Shown here in pieces: positions 1 through 5,458 of a stretch of DNA of 5,643 bases (position 1 is its first letter; each line of letters begins with the position of its first letter). The notes beneath the pieces are model-generated. The model saw nothing but the letters and a program-made list of their open reading frames with translations, did no database searches and had not been told where the DNA came from. Position numbers and translations under genes: made by a program. The DNA is from Pseudomonadota bacterium (GTDB lineage: Bacteria; Pseudomonadota; Alphaproteobacteria; UBA8366; JADFVY01), in NCBI GenBank assembly GCA_030671915.1, contig DAOVHN010000192.1:1-5643 (forward strand). Reading direction: 5' to 3'.

Positions 1-338
1 CCATGATCGACGAGTTGCTCACCCGGGACGCTTCGAAGAAACTGATCGACTACAGGAATGGCGACGAGGGCCTGTTCACTGAAATTTTCGCCATGGACAA
101 CAAGGGCCTGAACGTCGCGCAGAGCGACGCCACCTCGGACTACTGGCAGGGCGATGAAGCCAAATGGAAGAAAACCTTCCTGGCCGGTCCGGACGGCCTG
201 TTCATCGATGAGGTCGAGTTCGACGAGTCCACGCAAACATACCAGGCGCAGGTCAGCGTCTCGATCGCCGATCCCGACAGCGGCGAGGCGATCGGCGCGA
301 TTACGGTCGGCGTCAATGTCGAACTGCTGGGTAATTAA
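1..338 (+). CDS. PDC (Cache-like) sensor domain protein, 3' part
   Basis: The reading frame runs from the left edge (first complete codon at 3) to TAA at 336-338 and shows 111 residues. The fragment has the pattern of alphaproteobacterial PDC sensor-domain proteins: an FTEIFAMDNKGLNVAQSD strand region, then SDYWQGDEAKW, FIDEVEFDES, and a closing GAITVGVNVELL strand. These small extracytoplasmic domains, related to Cache/PAS folds, bind small ligands or partner with membrane signalling proteins. No signal peptide or membrane segment is visible, and the ATG at 3 falls inside the expected domain, so the true start and export signal almost certainly lie upstream of the window. The protein stops right after the last domain strand, so it appears to be a solo sensor without its own transmitter. 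The chemoreceptor gene starts 71 nt downstream on the same strand with no terminator between them, so co-transcription is likely. The ligand is unknown. Confidence 0.8.
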   Translation, partial: MIDELLTRDASKKLIDYRNGDEGLFTEIFAMDNKGLNVAQSDATSDYWQGDEAKWKKTFLAGPDGLFIDEVEFDESTQTYQAQVSVSIADPDSGEAIGAITVGVNVELLGN

Positions 339-395
339 GGTGTTGCCGGCGGTTGCCAACAATATTTACCGGCATAAGGACAATTTAGTGAAATG

Positions 396-401
396 AAGGA
401 G
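396..401 (+). promoter_or_regulatory. Shine-Dalgarno site fixing the chemoreceptor start
   Basis: AAGGAG lies 8 nt before the ATG at 410. The in-frame GTG at 401 overlaps the last base of this motif and has no well-placed ribosome-binding site of its own, so ATG 410 is the better start. Confidence 0.7.
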
Positions 402-409
402 TGTTCGGC

Positions 410-2113
410 ATGAACACGGAACCGACTGGTAAAGCGGGAAAACCCGTCGTGTCGGGAGGGATGAGCCGCGGCCTGGCGAAGCTGGGCTTCCTGACCATCG
501 GGCGCAAGATCGCGGGCATCGTTGCGATCATGGTGATCATCGGCATCGGCGCGATGACCTGGACCAGTGCCGTCAAGCAGCAGGCCGACCTGCGCATGAT
601 GTCGCGGGAAACAGGCGTCACGGTCACGAAGATGCTGGCAGGCGCAGTGTCGGGCGGGGTCAAGTGGAAAAAAACCGGCCGCATCGAAGAATCCTACGCC
701 GATCTTGTTAATGATGCGGAATCCACCATCGCCAATATCGCGATATGGGATGGTGCCGGCGAGCCGATGATTTCATACAAATCGGGGAAATGGCAATCCT
801 ATGACCTGTCTGGTGTTCCGGGGCAGTGGGACGCCCGGCTGGAAGCCGGCGAGACCGTATCCGCCGTTTTCGGAGACCATCTGGTCCTTGCCTCGCCAGT
901 AATAGCCGGCAAGAACAAGGCCCGAATCGGAACCCTGGCAATCGCCTGGAGCCTGGACAAGCTGAACGACAAGGTGTCCTACGCTACCTGGACACAGATT
1001 GGGGTGGGCGCCATCGTCGTGGTCCTGCTGATTTCGATGCTGGTTTATTCGCTCGGCCGAACGGTTACCCGCCCCATCAAGGTGATGACCGGCGCGATGG
1101 CCAGTCTTGCCGCCGGCAATACCGACGCCGAGGTGCCCGACCGGCGCCGGCGCGACGAAATCGGCGGCATGGCCAGCGCGGTCCAGATTTTCAAGGACAA
1201 CGCCATCGACAAGATGCGCCTGGAACAGGAGCAGGCCGAGGCGCATCAGCGCGTAGAGGAGGAAAAGCGCCAGGCCATGCTCGGGATGGCCGACCGTTTC
1301 GAGCTTCAGGTGAAGGAGGTTGTCGACGGCGTTTCGTCGTCCGCGACCGAAATGCAGGCGACGGCGCAGCAGATGTCGTCGACCGCCGAGGAAACCAGCC
1401 GCCAGTCCGCCAGCGTGGCTACTGCCTCCGACCAGGCGACCGCGAATGTCGAAACGGTCGCCGCCACGGCTGAAGAACTGTCGGCCTCGATTTCCGAGAT
1501 CGGCCGTCAGGTCATGCAGTCGGCCAAGATCGCGCAAAATGCGGTGGAAGAGGCCGAGGCGACAAACGACACGGTGAAGGGCCTGGCGGAAGCCGCGGGC
1601 AGGATCGGTGAGGTGGTAACACTGATCAACGACATTGCCGGTCAGACCAACCTGTTGGCGCTCAACGCGACGATCGAGGCCGCGCGCGCCGGCGAGGCCG
1701 GCAAGGGTTTCGCCGTAGTGGCGCAGGAAGTGAAAAACCTGGCAAACCAGACCGCCAAGGCCACCGAGGAGATATCGAGCCAGATCGGCGCCGTTCAGGA
1801 AGAGACCGACAGCGCCGTCGGCGCCATCGATCGTATCCGCTCGATCATCGGCGAGGTCAACGACATCGCCACCACGATCTCGTCCGCGGTCGAGGAGCAG
1901 GGCGTATCGACGCAGGAAATCGCGCGCAACGTTCAGCAGGCCGCCAAGGGCACGCAGGACGTCAACGCAAACATCGAGAACGTCCGCAAGGCCGCTGGCG
2001 AGACCGGCGCGGCGGCGGGCCAGGTGCTGGACGCCAGCCAGGAAATGGCTCGTCAGGCCGAAGGCTTGCGCAGCGAAGTAGACCGTTTCCTCCAGGAAAT
2101 CCGAGCCGGCTGA
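410..2113 (+). CDS. Methyl-accepting chemotaxis protein (HAMP + MCP signalling domain)
   Basis: This is a transmembrane chemoreceptor that relays ligand occupancy to the CheA/CheW kinase array. From ATG 410 it has 567 residues (570 from the in-frame GTG at 401). The order is: a short cytoplasmic N-terminus; TM1 at about 30-51; a periplasmic region of about 140 residues (52-194), the size of a single Cache-like sensor but not confidently assigned; TM2 at about 195-216, ending [12 protein letters not shown] at about 214-267 ([18 protein letters not shown] through [16 protein letters not shown]); and a long helical signalling domain to the C-terminus. The CheA/CheW-binding hairpin tip is textbook at about 406-442: [20 protein letters not shown] followed by [16 protein letters not shown]. 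The Glu/Gln/Ala-rich flanks resemble methylation helices. The end, FLQEIRAG, has no NWETF-type CheR-docking pentapeptide. It follows the PDC-domain gene by 71 nt and ends 27 nt before an intrinsic terminator. MCP identity is secure; the ligand is unknown. Confidence 0.97.
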   Translation: MNTEPTGKAGKPVVSGGMSRGLAKLGFLTIGRKIAGIVAIMVIIGIGAMTWTSAVKQQADLRMMSRETGVTVTKMLAGAVSGGVKWKKTGRIEESYADLVNDAESTIANIAIWDGAGEPMISYKSGKWQSYDLSGVPGQWDARLEAGETVSAVFGDHLVLASPVIAGKNKARIGTLAIAWSLDKLNDKVSYATWTQIGVGAIVVVLLISMLVYSLGRTVTRPIKVMTGAMASLAAGNTDAEVPDRRRRDEIGGMASAVQIFKDNAIDKMRLEQEQAEAHQRVEEEKRQAMLGMADRFELQVKEVVDGVSSSATEMQATAQQMSSTAEETSRQSASVATASDQATANVETVAATAEELSASISEIGRQVMQSAKIAQNAVEEAEATNDTVKGLAEAAGRIGEVVTLINDIAGQTNLLALNATIEAARAGEAGKGFAVVAQEVKNLANQTAKATEEISSQIGAVQEETDSAVGAIDRIRSIIGEVNDIATTISSAVEEQGVSTQEIARNVQQAAKGTQDVNANIENVRKAAGETGAAAGQVLDASQEMARQAEGLRSEVDRFLQEIRAG

Positions 2114-2140
2114 ATTAACGAGGGATAACCGATATTTACG

Positions 2141-2168
2141 GGGGCTCCTGGCGGAGCCCCTTTTTTTT
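2141..2168 (+). terminator. Rho-independent terminator after the chemoreceptor gene
   Basis: A perfect 8-bp GC-rich stem (GGGGCTCC and GGAGCCCC) closes a 4-nt loop TGGC at 2141-2160 and is followed at once by eight T residues (2161-2168). It lies 27 nt after the MCP stop codon and separates this unit from the regulator gene downstream. Confidence 0.93.
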
Positions 2169-2174
2169 GAATAT

Positions 2175-2210
2175 GCGACATGTGGGCCGGGGTGCATGTC
2201 GCCATTGACA
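2175..2210 (+). promoter_or_regulatory. Putative operator dyad and -35 element before the GlxA-type regulator
   Basis: GCGACATG (2175-2182) and its exact reverse complement CATGTCGC (2195-2202) are separated by 12 bp. Their centres are 20 bp apart, about two helical turns. A perfect -35 hexamer TTGACA (2205-2210) starts 2 bp after the dyad. No convincing -10 box is seen 16-18 bp further on; the stretch there reads CAAAGG, so the promoter may be activator-dependent. A dyad abutting the -35 suits an activator or autoregulating dimer, and the regulator encoded just downstream is the obvious candidate. It could also be a chance dyad or an RNA hairpin. Confidence 0.4.
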
Positions 2211-2262
2211 AAATCCGCCAACGGGGCCAAAGGGGATCAGTGCCTCTAACCGGCGGGTTGCC

Positions 2263-3270
2263 ATGTTCAGGAAAGTCAGCGGCGATAAGCCGGACCGGGT
2301 TTCGTTTCTCCTGATTCCCAATTTCTCGATGTCGGCTTTTACGGCAATGCTCGAGCCGATGCGGCTGGCCAATTATTCGACCGGCCGCACGGTCTACGAA
2401 TGGGAGATTCTCAGCCGCGACGGCGAGCCCGTCACTGCCTCGAACGGAGTCCGGATCATTGCCGACCGCGGGGTCGCCGACGCGCCGCATCTGGAAAACG
2501 TGGTGGTTTGCAGCGGGCTCGACGCGCAGCTCTTCCATGATAATGTGGTGTTCGGCTGGCTCAGGCGCTGGGCGCGCGAGGGCACACATGTGGGCGCGGT
2601 CTGCACCGGGGCGCATGTGCTGGCGCATGCGGGCCTGCTGAACGGCTATCGCTGCACCATACACTGGGAAAACCTGGAAAGCTTCCGCGAGGCCTTTCCG
2701 GACCTCGACATCCAGCCCGAACTCTTCGAGGTCGACCGCGACCGCTTCACCTGCGCCGGCGGGGTGGCGGCCAGCGACATGATGTTGACCGAAATCGCGC
2801 GCCGCCACGGGGCCGAAATCGCCGCCGCGGTCAGCGAGCTGTTCATGCATGAACGCATCCGCGAGGGTCATGACAACCAGCGCCTGCCGCTGCAGGCCCG
2901 CCTGCGCATCAGCCACCCCAGGCTGATCCAGGCCATCGCCGAGATGGAGCACAATGTCGAGGAGGCGCTGACCCGCGAGGAGATCGCGGCGCGCGTCGGC
3001 CTGTCGCGCCGCCAGCTTGAACGCCTGTTCCGCCGCTATCTCAACACCAGCCCGGCGCGCTATTACCTGCGCCTCAGGCTGGAGCGCGCCCGGCTGCTGC
3101 TGACCCAGTCGACCATGCCGGTGACCGAGATTGCCTTCGCCTGCGGCTTCACCTCGGCCTCGCATTTTTCGAAATGCTACCGCGACATGTTCACCCGCAC
3201 CCCGCGCGACGAACGCCGCGTGCGCGAACCAGCGGGCCACGGGGACGCGGCCGCCGCGACCGTCCAATAA
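2263..3270 (+). CDS. GlxA family transcriptional regulator (DJ-1/PfpI-like domain + AraC HTH)
   Basis: A 335-residue DNA-binding regulator with two domains. Residues about 12-190 form a class-I-glutamine-amidotransferase/DJ-1-like effector domain. RVSFLLIPNFSMSAFTAMLE opens it, GAVCTGAHVLAHAGLLNG (Cys114) is the nucleophile-elbow region, and TIHWENLESF and CAGGVAASDMML follow. Residues about 215-315 form an AraC/XylS domain with both helix-turn-helix units: TREEIAARVGLSRRQLERLF, then MPVTEIAFACGFTSASHFSK ending in the family's TPR motif. The HWEN segment and overall layout resemble GbdR/CdhR-type regulators of glycine betaine, carnitine or arginine catabolism. In that family the DJ-1-like domain usually senses a metabolite rather than acting as an enzyme. 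Length is normal for the family. The Shine-Dalgarno is weak (GGCGGG, 2252-2257), but the start matches the family N-terminus. The stop codon abuts the palindromic element. The family is certain; the inducer is unknown. Confidence 0.95.
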   Translation: MFRKVSGDKPDRVSFLLIPNFSMSAFTAMLEPMRLANYSTGRTVYEWEILSRDGEPVTASNGVRIIADRGVADAPHLENVVVCSGLDAQLFHDNVVFGWLRRWAREGTHVGAVCTGAHVLAHAGLLNGYRCTIHWENLESFREAFPDLDIQPELFEVDRDRFTCAGGVAASDMMLTEIARRHGAEIAAAVSELFMHERIREGHDNQRLPLQARLRISHPRLIQAIAEMEHNVEEALTREEIAARVGLSRRQLERLFRRYLNTSPARYYLRLRLERARLLLTQSTMPVTEIAFACGFTSASHFSKCYRDMFTRTPRDERRVREPAGHGDAAAATVQ

Positions 3271-3428
3271 TACCAATGCTCGTCGATAATGACTCATTTG
3301 ACCGGTTTCCCTTGACCGCTCGCGGCGTTGCGGTACGCTTGTGGCACCCGGCGCCACGGCGCGAACCGCGCCTGATGAGCGGTCAAGGGAAACCGGTCAA
3401 ATGAGTCATTATCGACGAGCATTGGTAT
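3270..3428. repeat. Long palindromic intergenic element with perfect 52-bp inverted arms
   Basis: The left arm (3270-3321) and right arm (3377-3428) are exact reverse complements over 52 bp and enclose a 55-nt centre (3322-3376). The centre can itself fold: GGCGCG/CGCGCC around AAC at 3358-3372, and GTGGC/GCCAC at 3341-3357. The arms are about 48% GC, below the flanking genes. The element begins on the last base of the regulator's stop codon and ends 3 nt before the next gene's ATG, so it fills the gap completely. There is no T-run, so it is not an ordinary intrinsic terminator, although its transcript would form an extreme hairpin open to RNase III-type processing. A diverged half-copy lies at 4114-4156, so this is a dispersed repeat. 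It encodes no transposase. A MITE-like or REP-like non-autonomous element is the best reading. The outer arms carry TA next to CCAATG, which would fit a TA-targeting element, but no clear longer target duplication is visible. Confidence 0.93.
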
Positions 3429-3431
3429 AAC

Positions 3432-4130
3432 ATGCGCTGGCTGCTCGCCGCCATCCTGATCGCCAGTCTGGCGGGAACCGCCGGGGCCGCCGGAACGCAA
3501 GACGCGGCGGCCGGGCGAGACGCCTTCCTGGCAGCGGACTATGCAAAGGCGCGGCGCATCCTCGCGCCGCTCGCCGACGCAGGCGATGCCGAGGCGCTGT
3601 ACTGGACCGGGGTCATGTATTCGCAGGGTCGTGGCTATGCGCTCGATTGCCTGGAGGCTGCCTTCCGCTACGAGCAGGCCGCGCGCCAGGGTCATCCCGA
3701 GGCCAGCTTCAATCTAGGTTTCATGCTTTATTACGGGGTGGGCGCCAGTGCGGCCGATTGCGAACTGATCCCCGACCGGGAGAAGGCCGCCCAGTGGCTG
3801 CTGCGCGCCGCGGAAATGGGCAAGCCGCGCGCCCAGTTCCTGGTGGGGCGCATGTACATGACCGGCGACGGGCTGCCCCGCGGCATGGACAACGCCTTCG
3901 ACTGGCTGGAAAAGGCAGCCAGTGCCGGCCTTACCGAAGCGCAATACGATCTCGGCCTGCTCTACGCCCAGGTCGGCAACCGCGGGCGCGCTTATTTCTG
4001 GTTCCGTCTGCTGGCCGCCAGAGGCTATCCCGGCGCGGCGCAAAACGCGTCGATGCTGGCGAAAAATATGGACCAGGCCGAAGTCGACGAGGCCGACAAG
4101 CGCGCCCGGCAATGGAAACCGGTCAAATGA
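3432..4130 (+). CDS. Secreted Sel1-like (TPR-type) repeat protein
   Basis: A 232-residue exported helical-repeat protein. Residues 1-20 are a Sec signal peptide (MRWLLAAILIASLAGTAGAA, cleavage near AGA-A). The mature part holds about four to five Sel1-type repeats: AEALYWTGVMYSQGRG then AAFRYEQAARQGHPEA; SFNLGFMLYYGVGA then KAAQWLLRAAEMGKPRA; QFLVGRMYMTGDGLPRG then AFDWLEKAASAGLTEA; and QYDLGLLYAQVGNRGRAYFW. Such solenoids usually scaffold protein-protein contacts in the envelope; the partner is unknown. Cys73 and Cys110 could pair in the periplasm. The start is forced: an in-frame TGA at 3402-3404 lies upstream, and ATG 3432 is the first start codon. No Shine-Dalgarno is visible because the upstream region is the palindrome arm. 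The final residues, WKPVK, and the TGA stop lie within the second repeat copy (4114-4156), so the C-terminus may have been supplied or altered by repeat insertion. Identity as a Sel1-repeat protein is firm. Confidence 0.92.
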   Translation: MRWLLAAILIASLAGTAGAAGTQDAAAGRDAFLAADYAKARRILAPLADAGDAEALYWTGVMYSQGRGYALDCLEAAFRYEQAARQGHPEASFNLGFMLYYGVGASAADCELIPDREKAAQWLLRAAEMGKPRAQFLVGRMYMTGDGLPRGMDNAFDWLEKAASAGLTEAQYDLGLLYAQVGNRGRAYFWFRLLAARGYPGAAQNASMLAKNMDQAEVDEADKRARQWKPVK

Positions 4131-4156
4131 GTCATGATCAGCGAGCATCGGTATAA
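4114..4156 (+). repeat. Diverged half-copy of the palindromic repeat
   Basis: This 43-bp segment matches the right arm and its extension at 3388-3430 at 39 of 43 positions, in the same orientation; the first 22 bp, GGAAACCGGTCAAATGAGTCAT, are identical. The four differences lie in the second half. It covers the last codons and stop of the Sel1 gene and ends 5 nt before the DUF1491 start codon. No opposing arm is found beside it, so it is a solo or decayed half-element. With the left arm at 3270-3321 it forms an inverted pair around the Sel1 gene, and with the right arm a direct pair. Confidence 0.9.
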
Positions 4157-4161
4157 GGCCG

Positions 4162-4500
4162 GTGGACGACGCACGCATCCCCACCGAGCTTTGGGTTAAG
4201 GCGCATTTGCGCCGCCTGTCGGCGCAAGGCCTGCCCGCCGTCATCGCACAGCGCGGCGACCCCCATGGCGGCATGGTGATCCTGAAGGTCAACCGGCTCG
4301 ATAAAGGCTGCCGCGTGCTGACCCAGACCCGCGACCTGGACGGCGTTCTGTCCTGGATGCCCGCGCTCAAGGGCGAACTCGTGCCCGAGCGCGAGGCAGA
4401 CGACTACATATCCCGCCAGACCGCCCGCGACCCCGACCTCTGGGTGGTCGAGGTCGAGGCCCGCGACGGTGAGCACGGCTTCGAGGGGCGGGAGCTCTAA
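4162..4500 (+). CDS. DUF1491 family protein
   Basis: A 112-residue protein matching the alphaproteobacterial DUF1491 family from one end to the other. Features seen are the N-terminal TELWVKAHLRRLSAQGLPA, the central RGDPHGGMVILKVNRLD, an ESEVDAYIERQ-like element (here EREADDYISRQ), and the C-terminal DPDLWVVEVEARDG. It has no signal peptide or membrane segment, so it is probably a small cytoplasmic protein. The biochemical role of the family is not known to me. The start is the GTG at 4162: an in-frame TGA at 4135-4137 excludes earlier ATG starts, and later starts would remove conserved sequence. Only a weak AAGG, 3 nt before the GTG, is available. The gene starts 31 nt after the Sel1 stop, and the space between is mostly the repeat copy. 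It runs convergently into the dioxygenase gene, sharing 4 bp (CTAA). Confidence 0.9.
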   Translation: MDDARIPTELWVKAHLRRLSAQGLPAVIAQRGDPHGGMVILKVNRLDKGCRVLTQTRDLDGVLSWMPALKGELVPEREADDYISRQTARDPDLWVVEVEARDGEHGFEGREL

Positions 4501-5300
4501 ACCGCTTCCTTCTGCCCCAGCGCCGCGACCAGCTCTTCGAGGCAATCGTCGGCCAGCGGCTCGATCGGCGTGAAGTCGCGGTGGGCAATCCAATCGTCGC
4601 GTTTGAACTGGCGGATATGGTTGGAGACCGCGCAGAGGCTTAAGTAAACAATGGTGCGGTTGAAGGGGCTGATGTTCGGCGGGCTGGCATGCACCAGGTT
4701 GCAGTTGAACATCAGCACCGACCCGGCCGGTCCCATCGGCGCGACGATCCCGCCCTCGTTGGCCAGCCGCGTCACGGTCGCGCGGTCCAGCGTCCATAGC
4801 GGATATGAGGTCGTCTCCAGATCGTGGCCGGCTTCGAACACGCCGGTCTTGTGGCTCTTGGGGATAAACAGCAGCGGGCCGTTGGCCGCCGACACGTCCT
4901 CCAGGAACACCGCGATGTTCATGGCGCGCGGCTCCGGCATCAGGTCGTCGCGCGCCCAGGTGCCGTAATCCTGGTGCCATTGCCAGACCGCCCCGTCGAA
5001 GGCCGCCTTCGCGTTGATCTTGAACTGGTGCATATAGACTTGTTCATCGAGGATCTGCATGACCGGCTCGATCAACCGCGGATGGGCGCCCAGGCGGCGG
5101 TAGGGCTCGCTGAAGGTATGTGCTGCAAACGCCGTGCGCGCGACGCCGGTCTCCTCGCGCCAGACCTCCGCACGGTCCGTCGCATAGATGACTTGCGCTT
5201 CGCCCAGCAGCATCGCCGCCTCTGCGCGCGAGAAACATTCGGGCAGGAACAGGTAACCCTCTTCATGGAATTGCCGAAGTTGTTCGTTGCTGAGTTTCAT
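4497..5300 (-). CDS. Phytanoyl-CoA dioxygenase (PhyH) superfamily, EctD/proline-hydroxylase-like
   Basis: A 267-residue non-haem Fe(II)/2-oxoglutarate dioxygenase, predicted cytoplasmic, expected to hydroxylate a small molecule. The iron triad is visible: His109 and Asp111 in WQWHQDYGTW, and His204 in NLVHASPP. Arg215, 11 residues after the distal His, is placed to hold the 2-oxoglutarate carboxylate. The block DDLMPEPRAMNIAVFLEDVS followed by NGPLLFIPKSH is the conserved second core of the EctD-like group. From memory, VYMHQFKINAKA and the HQD region also resemble actinobacterial L-proline trans-4-hydroxylases. The diagnostic ectoine hydroxylase wording (HSDFETWH) is absent, so the substrate should not be called ectoine. 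The start at 5300 has GGGAGAG (5308-5314) 7 nt upstream, and the length fits the family. The gene is monocistronic within the window, divergent from the exported-protein gene at 5459. The superfamily is certain; the substrate is open, with free amino acid or osmolyte most likely. Confidence 0.93.
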   Translation of the reverse strand: MKLSNEQLRQFHEEGYLFLPECFSRAEAAMLLGEAQVIYATDRAEVWREETGVARTAFAAHTFSEPYRRLGAHPRLIEPVMQILDEQVYMHQFKINAKAAFDGAVWQWHQDYGTWARDDLMPEPRAMNIAVFLEDVSAANGPLLFIPKSHKTGVFEAGHDLETTSYPLWTLDRATVTRLANEGGIVAPMGPAGSVLMFNCNLVHASPPNISPFNRTIVYLSLCAVSNHIRQFKRDDWIAHRDFTPIEPLADDCLEELVAALGQKEAV

Positions 5301-5333
5301 TGTCTTTCTCTCCCACCAGTTCCGTCCCGCCAG

Positions 5334-5362
5334 TTTACATCACCGCGCGACCAGATTTGCAA
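5334..5362 (-). promoter_or_regulatory. Candidate sigma70-type promoter for the dioxygenase gene
   Basis: Reading the minus strand, TTGCAA (5362-5357) and TGTAAA (5339-5334) are separated by exactly 17 nt. Each matches the -35 or -10 consensus at 4 of 6 positions. Transcription would begin near 5327, giving a leader of about 27 nt that contains the Shine-Dalgarno at 5308-5314. Spacing and position are good but the hexamers are mediocre. Confidence 0.4.
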
Positions 5363-5458
5363 GGGGCGGCGATCGAGTTAACGCGGTGGTAGTATTTTTG
5401 TGCCACGTTTCCACTGAAGCGACGATGTCGCGCCAAAGAATCTGGGAAGGAGAGAGCC

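Noticed and set aside
343..378. A promoter for the chemoreceptor from TTGCCG/TTGCCA and AT-rich hexamers
   Set aside because: All -35/-10 pairings have spacers of about 14 nt or poor hexamers; co-transcription from the upstream gene is simpler.
401..403. GTG at 401 as the chemoreceptor start
   Set aside because: It overlaps the AAGGAG motif that is ideally spaced for the ATG at 410, and it has no ribosome-binding site of its own.
773..2230. A 485-codon open frame on the minus strand opposite the chemoreceptor gene
   Set aside because: It is antisense to a clear MCP, its product is arginine-, glycine- and leucine-rich low-complexity sequence with no recognisable domain, and such frames are expected opposite GC-rich codons.
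2053..3357. A 434-codon open frame on the minus strand opposite the GlxA-type regulator
   Set aside because: It is antisense to a well-supported gene, begins within the palindrome and crosses the MCP terminator region; no family features are visible.
3270..3428. The palindrome as a simple rho-independent terminator or CRISPR-like repeat
   Set aside because: There is no T-run after the stem, the stem is far longer than usual, and there are no regularly spaced repeats or spacers.
3294..3695. Frames through the palindrome giving IPMLVDNDSFDRFPLT in either orientation
   Set aside because: The repeated peptide simply reflects the inverted DNA repeat read in corresponding frames; neither reading has a plausible start or a domain beyond the repeat.
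4138..4980. A 280-codon minus-strand frame across the DUF1491 gene and the dioxygenase
   Set aside because: It is out of frame with the dioxygenase, which has full catalytic motifs in another frame, and it reads through the repeat; it is a composition-driven shadow.
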